This document shows, in pieces, positions 40,943 through 48,838 of a stretch of DNA of 64,000 bases. The DNA is from an uncultured Eubacteriales bacterium (GTDB taxonomy: Bacteria; Bacillota; Clostridia; Oscillospirales; Oscillospiraceae). Under the pieces are notes generated by a model, which had not been told where the DNA came from, searched no databases, and worked only from the letters and a program-made list of their open reading frames with translations. The stretch lies in the NCBI GenBank assembly GCA_900550165.1, contig URQY01000005.1:5160-69159 (forward strand), given 5' to 3'. Position numbers and translations under genes: made by a program. Positions within the stretch are counted from its first letter, which is position 1, and every line of letters starts with the position of its first letter.

Positions 40943-40944
40943 GC

Positions 40945-41718
40945 TCAGTCCCTCTTTACCGTAAATCTTGTGCCCACGCGCCTGCCGGCGGCCACGTCGT
41001 AGAGAATGTCGGGCGATTGACCGTTGGCGATGACCATTTCGCAGCCCGCCGCCGTCGAGATCTGTGCGGCGCGCAGCTTCGTCGCCATGCCGCCTGTGCC
41101 GAGGCTTGAGCCGCTCCCGCCGCCGAGCGAGATGATGTGCTCGTCGATGACGTCCACCGTATCGATGAGCTTCGCGTCGGGATTCTTGTGCGGGTCGCCG
41201 TCGAAAAGCCCGTCGATGTCCGAGAGCAGGATGAGAAGATCGGCCTTGACCGTTGCCGCTACGATGGCGGAGAGCGTGTCATTGTCGCCGATGCCGAACT
41301 CCGCGGTGGAGATGGTGTCGTTCTCGTTGATGATGGGCAGCGCGCCGAGCTCCAGGAGCCGCGCGAGCGTGTTGTGGAAGTTTTCCTTGCGGGTGCCGCC
41401 CTCCTCAATGTCGGGCGCGGTGATGAGGAGCTGCGCGACGGTGTGGTTGTACTCGGTGAAGAGCTTATCGTAGGTGTACATCAGCTCGCACTGGCCGACC
41501 GCGGCGGAGGCCTGCTTGGTGGGGGTGTCCTTCGGCCGCTCGCTCAGATTGAGCTTGCCAAAACCCATGGCGATGGCGCCGGAGGAGACGAGAATGATCT
41601 CGTGCCCCATGTTCTTCAGGTCGCTCAGCACCTTGCAGAAGCGCTCCATGCGCTGGATGTTCAGCCGCCCTGTGGCGTGCGCCAGCGTGGAGGTACCGAC
41701 CTTGACAACAATACGCAT
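40945..41718 (-). CDS. proB: Glutamate 5-kinase without PUA domain
   Basis: ProB phosphorylates glutamate, the committed step of proline synthesis. The 257-residue amino-acid-kinase fold has VVKVGTSTLAH, SSGAIAMGFGK, INENDTIST, SDIDGLFDGDPHKNPDA and GTGGMATKLRAA. The C-terminal PUA domain of E. coli ProB (about 100 residues) is absent, a known short form; feedback regulation may differ. GGAGGG lies 7 nt before the ATG. It is the first gene of proBA. Confidence 0.96.
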   Translation of the reverse strand: MRIVVKVGTSTLAHATGRLNIQRMERFCKVLSDLKNMGHEIILVSSGAIAMGFGKLNLSERPKDTPTKQASAAVGQCELMYTYDKLFTEYNHTVAQLLITAPDIEEGGTRKENFHNTLARLLELGALPIINENDTISTAEFGIGDNDTLSAIVAATVKADLLILLSDIDGLFDGDPHKNPDAKLIDTVDVIDEHIISLGGGSGSSLGTGGMATKLRAAQISTAAGCEMVIANGQSPDILYDVAAGRRVGTRFTVKRD

Positions 41719-41777
41719 AAAATATCCCTCCGATCGGAATGCCGCGGTCAGCGCCGCGGACTTGGAATTTGCTCCCT

Positions 41778-41806
41778 ATTATACCGCGCCTTTTTTCATT
41801 TTGCAC
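41778..41806 (-). promoter_or_regulatory. Candidate promoter of proBA
   Basis: On the minus strand TATAAT (41783-41778) is preceded 17 bp upstream by GTGCAA, a weak -35. A dyad (CCGCGGTC/GCGCCGCGG region) lies between it and proB. Confidence 0.55.
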
Positions 41807-41848
41807 CTCTTTTTTCATATTTTTTGCGCTGCGCTGACACGGTAAACC

Positions 41849-41885
41849 GAAAAAGCAGGGGCGCGCCGAAGGGCGCGCCCCTGCG
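41849..41885 (-). terminator. Terminator after the LysR gene
   Basis: On the minus strand a 13-bp stem GCAGGGGCGCGCC with GGCGCGCCCCTGC is followed by TTTTTC. Confidence 0.88.
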
Positions 41886-41902
41886 GGCAGACGGATATTG
41901 GC

Positions 41903-42799
41903 TCAGAACGGCTTTTTTGCAACGTCCAGAATGACGTCCAGCATCCCCTGGATCTGCGGCGTGATGACCTTGTTTCTGTGGTAGAGCACCTGACGCCACT
42001 GGCGCATCTGGCAGTCCGCCACGGGGATGATGGCGAGATTGTCCTTGTGGATGCTCATCTCTGCCGTATAGAGCGGCAGAATGGAGAGATACTCCGGATT
42101 CTCGCGGATGAGTCTGAGCGCCAGCGTGTCGCTCTCGAGCTCCAGAAACGGCTCCACGCTCAGGTCCTGACGGGCGAGCTCGCGGTCGAACTGGTCGCGG
42201 TAGGGGTTGCCGTGGTTCATCAGGATGAACGGGTGCGAGACGAGGTCGGCAAGGTGAACGTCGCTGCGCTCGGCAAGCGGATTTTCCGCGTTCGTTACGA
42301 CAACCACATCCTCCTGCTCCTCAAAGACCTTGACAAACTGCGTGTCGAAGATCTGCGCGTCGAGCGTGTAGATGATGTCGAGCTCATTTTTGACGAGCAT
42401 CTCCGTGATGGAGGCGATGTTGCCCGCGTGCAGGTTGATCTGCACGTGCGGGAAGCGCTCGTGGAAAAGCGGCACGATATCGGAAAACGACGCCGTGAGC
42501 AGCGAGTTGAGCGTGCCGACGCGCACCGTGCCGCTGAGCTCGGAATCGGACGAGGCGAACGCGCTCGCCCGCGCGATGGCGCTGACCACGTCGCGCGCGT
42601 AGGAGACGAAGTCCTTGCCGTACTGTGTGATGGAGACTGTTTTGCCGATGCGGTCAAAGAGCTGCACGCCGAGCTCGCGCTCGAGCTGCTGTATCTGCAC
42701 TGTGACGGCAGACTGCGAATAGTCCAGCGCTTCAGCAGCGCGGGAAAAACTTTTGAGTTCCGTAACCTTCAAGAAGGTGACCAGATTGCGAACCTCCAT
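41903..42799 (-). CDS. LysR-family regulator
   Basis: A 298-residue LysR protein with the N-terminal HTH (NLVTFLKVTELKSFSRAAEALDYSQSAVTVQIQQLERELG) and an effector domain (from about residue 88, GTVRVGTLNSLLTASFSDIVPLF). ATG 42799 has GGAGG 5 nt upstream; the in-frame TTG four codons earlier overlaps that site. It is not divergent from an obvious target: the hydrogenase genes lie upstream in the same direction, separated by a terminator. CysB/YwqM-like similarity is plausible but the regulon is unknown. Confidence 0.88.
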   Translation of the reverse strand: MEVRNLVTFLKVTELKSFSRAAEALDYSQSAVTVQIQQLERELGVQLFDRIGKTVSITQYGKDFVSYARDVVSAIARASAFASSDSELSGTVRVGTLNSLLTASFSDIVPLFHERFPHVQINLHAGNIASITEMLVKNELDIIYTLDAQIFDTQFVKVFEEQEDVVVVTNAENPLAERSDVHLADLVSHPFILMNHGNPYRDQFDRELARQDLSVEPFLELESDTLALRLIRENPEYLSILPLYTAEMSIHKDNLAIIPVADCQMRQWRQVLYHRNKVITPQIQGMLDVILDVAKKPF

Positions 42800-42915
42800 A
42801 CGAGCCTCCAATTTAGAATTTATAATGAATTTCCGAAAATATATTATTGGAAATGTCGAGATTTGTCAAGAGACCTATTACAAATAATAATGGTATTTTT
42901 CAAAAAAGATGGGGG

Positions 42916-42949
42916 AAAGGACCGGCTGCATCGATGCAGCCGGTCCTTT
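42916..42949 (-). terminator. Inverted repeat after the hydrogenase operon
   Basis: A near-perfect 34-bp palindrome (AAAGGACCGGCTGCA with TGCAGCCGGTCCTTT). It lacks a long T run on the minus side, so it is a probable rather than certain terminator. Confidence 0.65.
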
Positions 42950-42951
42950 GC

Positions 42952-44646
42952 TTATTCTTCGTACTCCAGATGCAGCAGCTCATGCGCGCGCTCGCTGAGA
43001 CCCGCGTCATACATTGCGTTGATGACGGGATTGCGCTCGCTGCGCTTGAACATCGCGCTGCGGTCGATCTCATACAGACCGTGCGCGCGCTGGAGCTTGG
43101 TGTTTATCAGCGCGTAAGGCTGGCCCGCGCCGCCGACGCATCCTGTGCGGCAGGACATGACCTCGACAAGGTCGACCTGCACCTCGCCGCTTTCGATCTG
43201 ATCGAGCAGCTTGGCGGCGTTGGAAAGACCGTGGGCAAGGGCGATGCGCACGTCGCGCCCGTTGATGGGCAGCGTGACGAAGCGGATGGGCTCGTTGCCG
43301 CGCAGACCGCTGTGCTCGAGCATACGCAGCGCGTTTTTGCTCTTGTCAGGCAGGCAGTAACGCGCGACCGCCTCGGCAACGCCGCCGGAGGTGCCGAAGA
43401 TCTCGGCTGCGCCGCTGCCCATGCCGAACGGCAGGTCGGGCGCTTCCTTTTCAAGCATCTGAAAGCGGATGCCGGACTCCTTGATCATGCGGATGACCTC
43501 CTGCGTGGTCAGCACAAGGTCCACATTGGGGACACCGTCGCGGCGGAACTCGGGACGGCCGGCCTCCATCTTCTTGGCCGTGCAGGGCATGATGGCAATG
43601 TGGTAGGTCGTGCGCCCGTCGGCGGCATCCTTTTCACGGTACTTGTCCTTGAGCACGGTTGCCAGCATCTGCATGGGGGAGAGGGCGGAGGAGAGGTTTT
43701 TCAGGAACTGCGGGCGCTCATTTTCCACGTACCGCACCCACGCGGGGCAGCAGGAGGTCATCAGCGGCAGGTTTTCGCCCGTTTCAAGCCGGCGCAGGAA
43801 CTCCTGCGCTTCCTCGCGCACGGTGAGGTCCGCGCCGAAGATCGTGTCGTACACCTCGTCCGCGCCCATGATCTTGAGCGCTGTGACAAGCTTGTCGAGC
43901 ACATTTTCGCCGCTCGGGATGCCATAGGCCTCGCCGAGCGCTACGCGCACGGCGGGGGCGATCTGAACGACGACGCGCTTTTGCGGGTCGTGCAGCGCGC
44001 GCCACGCATCGCCGATCTGGTTTTTTACCGTGATGGCGCCGGTCGTGCACACGGCGGAGCACTGGCCGCAGCTGACGCAGTGGGTGCTCGAAAGCTGCTG
44101 GTTATCGCCCGCCTCGATGTGCAGGCCCGGACCGCGGCCCGCAAAGTGCAGGATGCTCATGCCCTGCACCTCCTTGCACACGCGCACGCAGTCGCCGCAG
44201 AGAATGCACTTGTTATAGTCGATCTGCACGGCGGGGGAGGAGTGGTCCTCGGGAATGTGCTCGCGCGTGTCGCTGAAGCGGATATGGTGGATGCCGAAGC
44301 GCACTGCCATCTCGCGCAGGCGGCAGGTGCGGCTCTTTTCGCACATGGTGCAGTCGCGGCAGTGGGCCGAGAGCATCAGTTCCAGGATCATGCGGCGGTA
44401 TTTGAGCAGACGCGCGGTGTTCGTGCGGATGCGCAGGCCATTTTTCGGCTTGGTCGTGCACGCAGCCGAGATCTCGCCGGTGTCAAGGTTTTCGACCATG
44501 CACATACGGCACGCGCCATAAACGGAGAGATCGGAATGGAAGCAGAAGTTCGGCACCTCTACGCCTGCCTTGCGGCAAACATCCAGCACCGTCGCTTCCT
44601 GGTCAAATTCCACGCGGATATTGTCCACGTACATGATATTAGCCAT
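42952..44646 (-). CDS. [FeFe] hydrogenase catalytic subunit, HndD/HydA type
   Basis: A 564-residue modular [FeFe] hydrogenase. An N-terminal [2Fe-2S] domain (about 1-75) is followed by a His-ligated [4Fe-4S] segment (HCRDCTMCEKSRTC) and two ferredoxin clusters (CILCGDCVRVC, CVSCGQCSAVC). The H-cluster domain carries L1 TSCCPAW, L2 MPCTAKKMEAGRPE and L3 EVMSCRTGCVGGAGQP; the last differs from the common GGGGQP by Ala. It would evolve or consume H2 using ferredoxin or NAD(P)H. It overlaps the NuoF-like partner by 8 nt. No HydE/F/G maturases are in the window. Confidence 0.94.
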   Translation of the reverse strand: MANIMYVDNIRVEFDQEATVLDVCRKAGVEVPNFCFHSDLSVYGACRMCMVENLDTGEISAACTTKPKNGLRIRTNTARLLKYRRMILELMLSAHCRDCTMCEKSRTCRLREMAVRFGIHHIRFSDTREHIPEDHSSPAVQIDYNKCILCGDCVRVCKEVQGMSILHFAGRGPGLHIEAGDNQQLSSTHCVSCGQCSAVCTTGAITVKNQIGDAWRALHDPQKRVVVQIAPAVRVALGEAYGIPSGENVLDKLVTALKIMGADEVYDTIFGADLTVREEAQEFLRRLETGENLPLMTSCCPAWVRYVENERPQFLKNLSSALSPMQMLATVLKDKYREKDAADGRTTYHIAIMPCTAKKMEAGRPEFRRDGVPNVDLVLTTQEVIRMIKESGIRFQMLEKEAPDLPFGMGSGAAEIFGTSGGVAEAVARYCLPDKSKNALRMLEHSGLRGNEPIRFVTLPINGRDVRIALAHGLSNAAKLLDQIESGEVQVDLVEVMSCRTGCVGGAGQPYALINTKLQRAHGLYEIDRSAMFKRSERNPVINAMYDAGLSERAHELLHLEYEE

Positions 44647-45430
44647 CGATCTCCACCTCCTGAATGGCGTCGAAGGGGCAGGCTTCGATGCAGGTGTAGC
44701 ATTTTACGCACTTCTCCGGATCGATGGAGAAGGGGGACTTGATCACGCCCGTGCTGGCGTCGGCATGGCAGTTGCGCGCGCACTTGCTGCACCCGCGGCA
44801 AACGCTCGGGTCGACGACGAGACGGATCCTGTTATAGGGCAGACCGCCCGGAACGATCGGCTCGCGGTCGCGCTCGCAGAGCGCACACTCGCCCTTGAGA
44901 TGGTCCTCAAACTCTTTCGGAAAGTATTTGATGGCGGTCTCCAGCGTGTGGAACGAGTTTTTGCCGAGATTGCAGAACGCCGTCACCGAGATCATCTCGC
45001 CAAGGTCGGTGAGCAGGGTGAACTCCTTGCGGTCGATGCGGTAGTCCTTCAGCCCCCAGAGGAGCTCATTCATGCGCTTTGTGCCCTCGCGACAGGGGAC
45101 GCACTTGCCGCAGAACTCTGTCTGTGTGTATTCCATGAAGCGCGCGGCCACGTCGACCATGCAGCGGTCCTCGTCGAGCACGGTGATGACGCTGTCGCCG
45201 CGGCGCACGCCGTAGGGCTTGAGCTTGACAAAGTGCAGCGGAAGATCCAGATGCTCCTCGGTCAGAAGGCCGCCGCTCGGCCCGCCGATCTGCACGGCCT
45301 TAAATTTCTTGCCGCCGGGGATGCCGCCGCCGATGTCATAGATGACCTGGCGGATGGTCGTCGCCTCCTCGGGGATATCCACGTAGCCGGGATTTGCGAT
45401 GTCGCCTTTGAGTAAAAAAATTCTTGCCAT
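44639..45430 (-). CDS. NuoF/HndC-like iron-sulfur subunit lacking the FMN/NADH domain
   Basis: A 263-residue protein matching only the C-terminal part of NuoF/HydB/HndC. The SLBB-type segment (AVQIGGPSGGLL...LDLPLHFVKL) leads to the NuoF [4Fe-4S] domain (FCGKCVPCREGTKRMNELL), and a C-terminal 2x[4Fe-4S] ferredoxin follows (CRGCSKCARNC, CVKCYTCIEACPFDA). The usual N-terminal [2Fe-2S] and flavin/NADH-binding Rossmann parts (about 330 residues) are missing. The start at 45430 has GGAGAG 6 nt upstream, and no coding remnant lies before it. It is translated just before the hydrogenase and presumably relays electrons. Confidence 0.88.
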   Translation of the reverse strand: MARIFLLKGDIANPGYVDIPEEATTIRQVIYDIGGGIPGGKKFKAVQIGGPSGGLLTEEHLDLPLHFVKLKPYGVRRGDSVITVLDEDRCMVDVAARFMEYTQTEFCGKCVPCREGTKRMNELLWGLKDYRIDRKEFTLLTDLGEMISVTAFCNLGKNSFHTLETAIKYFPKEFEDHLKGECALCERDREPIVPGGLPYNRIRLVVDPSVCRGCSKCARNCHADASTGVIKSPFSIDPEKCVKCYTCIEACPFDAIQEVEIDG

Positions 45431-45496
45431 TTTTCTCTCTCCGTATTGATCCTGTAGTCCACCGCTTGTGCATTCTGCGGCGGTCGTATACAACAT

Positions 45497-45616
45497 TATG
45501 AAACTCTAACATTCTTATCGATAAAAGTAAAGGGATGCAGTGATAAATTATTTGAATAGGAAGCGGACATATAAACGTTTTGCGCCATTATTGGACTAAA
45601 AATGAGAATATTCACG
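45497..45616. other. AT-rich upstream region of the hydrogenase operon
   Basis: On the minus strand a possible promoter TTTACT, 17-bp spacer, TAGAGT lies about 45 nt before the hydrogenase operon. I see no clear Rex palindrome and no gene. Confidence 0.4.
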
Positions 45617-45655
45617 CAAAAAAGCCACTGCAATGCGTGTTTGCAGTGGCTTTTT
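45617..45655. terminator. Bidirectional terminator
   Basis: AAAAAAGCCACTGCA pairs with TGCAGTGGCTTTTT across a 9-nt loop. On the minus strand it ends the ssb transcript before the hydrogenase promoter. Confidence 0.9.
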
Positions 45656-45671
45656 CCATATATTTCGTCGC

Positions 45672-46298
45672 TCAGGCGTGTTCTGCCTCTGCGTCCTCCG
45701 CCTCATCCACGAGCTGCATCACCGAGACCTCAAACGCTGTGCGTTCCTCGCTGCCGGTCTCGAGCATTTTGGTGTAGGTGCGGCTCTGTACGCGCCCCTC
45801 GATGGTCAACCGGTCGCCCACGTCCATCTCGGCGATCTGCATTGCCGTCTGTCCCCAGGCGATGCAGGGCAGATAATCCGCGCGGCCGTAGTGACGGTTT
45901 ACGGCCAGAATGAGGTCGCAGATGCTGCGTCCCAGAGGTGTGCGCCGCAGCGCGGGCTTTTTGCACAGCGTGCCGGAGAGCAGGATGCGGTTGAAGTAGG
46001 TCCCGTCCCCCGGCTCGATGCTCTGGGCGAAGACCGTGATGACGAGCTTGCTGCCCTGCCCGCTCTTATTGTTGAACGAGCGAAGCTGCCCCGTGACGCG
46101 CAGACTTTGTCCCTCGCTCACGGGACACGTGCGCAGCAGCGCCTCGCCCGCTACGATGACGGGCACGTCGCTCTGCCCCGACAGGCGCTCCACCCGAAGG
46201 GGAAATTTGTCAAACCGCCGCGCGTGATTTTCGTGCGAAAAGGCGGGGGCGCTCCCGGCGATGCCCCACAGCTCCACATAGTTCTGGCTTCCTTCCAT
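45672..46298 (-). CDS. ssb: Single-stranded DNA-binding protein with tandem OB folds
   Basis: A 208-residue protein. The second half (about 104-195, NRILLSGTLCKKPALRRTPLGRSICDLILAVNR...DYLPCIAWGQTAMQIAEMDVGDRLTIEGRVQSR) is a clear bacterial SSB OB fold. The first half (NYVELWGIAGSAPAFSHENHARRF...GQSLRVTGQLRSFNNKSG) reads as a second, diverged OB fold, so a tandem architecture rather than the one-OB EcoSSB type. The acidic end (DEAEDAEAEHA) lacks the canonical DDIPF tip. GAGGTG lies 6 nt before ATG 46298. This is an accessory SSB; the main gene is likely with rpsF/rpsR elsewhere. Confidence 0.88.
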   Translation of the reverse strand: MEGSQNYVELWGIAGSAPAFSHENHARRFDKFPLRVERLSGQSDVPVIVAGEALLRTCPVSEGQSLRVTGQLRSFNNKSGQGSKLVITVFAQSIEPGDGTYFNRILLSGTLCKKPALRRTPLGRSICDLILAVNRHYGRADYLPCIAWGQTAMQIAEMDVGDRLTIEGRVQSRTYTKMLETGSEERTAFEVSVMQLVDEAEDAEAEHA

Positions 46299-46375
46299 AT
46301 CGTACACCTCAACACGGTTTTGTTGCTGTATCCTATGAAGCGGAAGCAAAAGATATGCCGTTTCCCACGGGAAGA

Positions 46376-46415
46376 CAAAAAGGAAGAGCTGCCTCCCGGC
46401 AGCTCTTCCTTTTGT
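46376..46415. terminator. Bidirectional terminator
   Basis: AAGGAAGAGCTGCC pairs with GGCAGCTCTTCCTT, with A and T flanks. It ends serA. Confidence 0.9.
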
Positions 46416-46434
46416 CGCAGCGGACTGCGAATGA

Positions 46435-47340
46435 TCACATCTTGGAGATGATCTCGACCAGCTCTTCACCGATACGGCCCTGAGCCTCGACGGTCGCGGA
46501 GCCGATGTGCGGCGTGCAGGAGACCATCGGGTGAGAGTAGAGGGCGACGTTGGTCGCGGGCTCGTCGGCATAGACGTCCAGACCGGCGGCGCGGACCTTG
46601 CCGCTGTTGAGTGCGTCAAGCAGCGCGGCCTCGTCGACGTTGGTGCCGCGGGAGGTGTTGATGATGACGACGCCGTCCTTCATCTTGGCGATGCGCTCGG
46701 CATTGATGAGAGCGCCGCCGTCGACAGCGGGAGCGTGGACGGAGATGAAGTCGGACTTGGCGAGCAGCTCGTCCATCTCAACATAGGGGATGCCGAGCTC
46801 CTCCTCAATGCCGGGGATGTGGAAGATATCGAACGCGACAACGTTCATGCCGATGGCCTTGGCCATCTTGCCGAGCTTCTGACCGATGCGGCCGAAGCCG
46901 ACGATACCGAGCGTCTTGCCGGTCAGCTCGATGCCCTTGCCGTAGGCCTTCTTCTCCCACTTGCCCTCGCGCATGGAGTGGCCGGCGATGGAGATGTAAC
47001 GGGCGCAGGAGAACATATGAGCCATGGCGAGCTCGGCAACGGACTCGGAGGGGGACTTCGGGGTGTTTTTCACCTCGATGCCGTTGTCCTTGGCGTACTG
47101 CACGTCGATGTTGTCAAGGCCGACACCGGCGCGGATGACGCACTTGAAGCGGCTGCCCTTGGCCTCGTCGATCTGCTTGGCGCGCAGCTTGGTCTTGGAG
47201 CGAATGATGGCGACGTCGAAGTCGCGCAGGGCCTTGCCCAGTTCGTCGGGCTCGTAGAACTGCTCAACGAGCTCATGACCCATCGCGCGGACCTTCTCGA
47301 TCGCGCCCTTATCCATACCGTCGGTAACAAGAATACGCAT
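46435..47340 (-). CDS. serA: D-3-phosphoglycerate dehydrogenase, short form
   Basis: SerA oxidises 3-phosphoglycerate to 3-phosphohydroxypyruvate with NAD in serine synthesis. The 301-residue D-2-hydroxyacid dehydrogenase has RAGVGLDNID, the NAD loop GIVGFGRIGQKLG, NTSRGTNVDEAALLDAL (Arg) and TPHIGSAT (catalytic His). The ASB and ACT domains of the long form are absent, so classical serine feedback through ACT is not expected. AAGGAG lies 9 nt before the ATG. It follows serC on the same strand. Confidence 0.93.
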   Translation of the reverse strand: MRILVTDGMDKGAIEKVRAMGHELVEQFYEPDELGKALRDFDVAIIRSKTKLRAKQIDEAKGSRFKCVIRAGVGLDNIDVQYAKDNGIEVKNTPKSPSESVAELAMAHMFSCARYISIAGHSMREGKWEKKAYGKGIELTGKTLGIVGFGRIGQKLGKMAKAIGMNVVAFDIFHIPGIEEELGIPYVEMDELLAKSDFISVHAPAVDGGALINAERIAKMKDGVVIINTSRGTNVDEAALLDALNSGKVRAAGLDVYADEPATNVALYSHPMVSCTPHIGSATVEAQGRIGEELVEIISKM

Positions 47341-47370
47341 AACGAAATTCTCCTTAAATAATATTAAATC

Positions 47371-47488
47371 ATTTTTGTGACGACATGTGCGTCACAAAAA
47401 TACATTGGCCCAGCCGCCTTTGGCGGCGGCACCAGTGAACGTTTCACTGGTGAGGGGGTATCTAAAAGGGGGATAGTATCCCCCTTTT
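47371..47488. repeat. Four consecutive inverted repeats between serC and serA
   Basis: Dyads lie at 47371-47401 (ATTTTTGTGACG arms), 47413-47427 (GCCGCC-TTT-GGCGGC), 47430-47452 (CACCAGTGAA-CGT-TTCACTGGTG) and 47464-47488 (AAAAGGGGGATA-G-TATCCCCCTTTT). The last, next to the serC stop and ending in TTTT on the minus strand, can act as a terminator. Confidence 0.85.
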
Positions 47489-47501
47489 AAGAAATTTTCC
47501 T

Positions 47502-48593
47502 TTACTTGGTGTGCTCAGCCTCGAACTTGGTCAGGAACTCGACGAGAGCCTTTGCGCCCTCGATGGGCATGGCGTTGTAAACGCTGGCGCGCAGACCGCC
47601 GACGCTCTTGTGGCCCTTGAGGTTATCGTAACCGGCAGCCTTGGTAGCGGCGACGACTTCGGCGTCGAGCTCGGCGGAATCGGTGACGAAGGGGATGTTC
47701 ATGAGAGAACGGAACTCGGGCTCAACGGTGCCGTGGAACATCTTGGAGGAATCCAGGAAGTCATAGATGACCTTGGCCTTCTCGATGTTGCGCTGATGCA
47801 TGACCTCGAGACCGCCGATGCTCTTGAGGTACTTGAACACCTTGCCGCAGCAGTAGATCGCCCAGCAATTCGGGGTGTTGTACATGGAGTCGTTCTTGGC
47901 GTGGGTGTCATAGCGCATATAGATGGGCATCTTGGGGTCGAGATCCTCGCGGATGAGGTCCTCGCGGATGATGGCGATGACCATACCGGCAGGGCCGACG
48001 TTCTTCTGCACGCCCGCGTAGATCATGCCGTAGTCGCTGACATTGCAGGGCTGGGAGAGGAACATGGAGCTCTGGTCGGAGACAAGGATGTGGCCCTTGG
48101 TGTTGGGCAGCTTCTGCCAGGTCACACCGTGGATGGTCTCGTTCTCGCAGATGTAGACATAGTCGGCATCCTCGGGAATGTCGAGATCGGAGCAATCGGG
48201 GATGTAGCTGTAGTTCTTGTCCTTGGAGGAAGCGGCAACGATGACCTCGCCGTACTTCTTGGCCTCGGCAATGGCCTTCTTGGACCATGCGCCGGTCTCA
48301 ACGTAGACAGCCTTGCCGTTCTTCATCAGGTTCCAGGGCACAGCCGCGAACTGCAGCGTAGCGCCGCCCTGAATGAACAGGACCTTGTAGTTGTCGGGGA
48401 TGTGCATCAGCTTGCGCAGGTCGGCCTCGGCCTCGTCAGCGATCTGCTGGAACACCTTGGAGCGGTGGCTCATCTCCATGACGCACATACCGCTGCCGCG
48501 GTAGTTCATCATCTCGTCACGGATTTCCTCCAGCACGGGCTCCGGCATCATCGCGGGACCGGCGGAGAAGTTGTAGGTGCGATTGTACTTCAT
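47502..48593 (-). CDS. serC: Phosphoserine aminotransferase
   Basis: SerC transaminates 3-phosphohydroxypyruvate to phosphoserine with glutamate and PLP. The 363-residue class V aminotransferase begins NRTYNFSAGPAMMPEPVLEEIRDE and has FIQGGATLQFAAVPWNL, the PLP lysine in IYAGVQKNVGPAG, and SVGGLRASVYNAMPIEGAKALVEFL. AGGAGG lies 9 nt before ATG 48593. With serA downstream it covers two of the three serine steps; serB is not visible. Confidence 0.96.
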   Translation of the reverse strand: MKYNRTYNFSAGPAMMPEPVLEEIRDEMMNYRGSGMCVMEMSHRSKVFQQIADEAEADLRKLMHIPDNYKVLFIQGGATLQFAAVPWNLMKNGKAVYVETGAWSKKAIAEAKKYGEVIVAASSKDKNYSYIPDCSDLDIPEDADYVYICENETIHGVTWQKLPNTKGHILVSDQSSMFLSQPCNVSDYGMIYAGVQKNVGPAGMVIAIIREDLIREDLDPKMPIYMRYDTHAKNDSMYNTPNCWAIYCCGKVFKYLKSIGGLEVMHQRNIEKAKVIYDFLDSSKMFHGTVEPEFRSLMNIPFVTDSAELDAEVVAATKAAGYDNLKGHKSVGGLRASVYNAMPIEGAKALVEFLTKFEAEHTK

Positions 48594-48658
48594 TGTTGGT
48601 GTCCTCCTGAATGTCTTTTTAAGCAATAGCAATGAAATTGCATGGTTTGACAGCTACA

Positions 48659-48687
48659 AGTATAGTCTATCGGACCGGGATAATCAA
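48659..48687 (-). promoter_or_regulatory. Promoter of serC
   Basis: On the minus strand TTGATT (48687-48682), a 17-bp spacer and TATACT (48664-48659). Confidence 0.8.
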
Positions 48688-48766
48688 TAGAAAAAAGCAA
48701 AGTTGTCGTTTATTTTCAGGCAATCGTGCGTTTTTTCGACCGGTCGCTCTTTTATGGAAGAAATTA

Positions 48767-48812
48767 TTGACAAACGATAATTTTCTTGCTATGCTCACGG
48801 TAGAGATTATCG
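48767..48812 (+). promoter_or_regulatory. Promoter and operator of the membrane protein-XRE operon
   Basis: TTGACA (48767-48772), a 17-bp spacer and TATGCT (48790-48795). CGATAAT (48775-48781, inside the spacer) and ATTATCG (48806-48812, near +1) form an inverted repeat around the -10, suiting repression by the operon's own XRE protein. Confidence 0.75.
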
Positions 48813-48838
48813 AAAAACAATAATTTTGGAGGTGCGAT

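Noticed and set aside
45497..45616. Rex operator before the hydrogenase operon
   Set aside because: No TTGTGAA-type palindrome is present; only a weak promoter-like sequence can be read.
47371..47488. Serial hairpins as a CRISPR array or attC sites
   Set aside because: The four dyads are unrelated in sequence and of different lengths, with no repeat-spacer periodicity.
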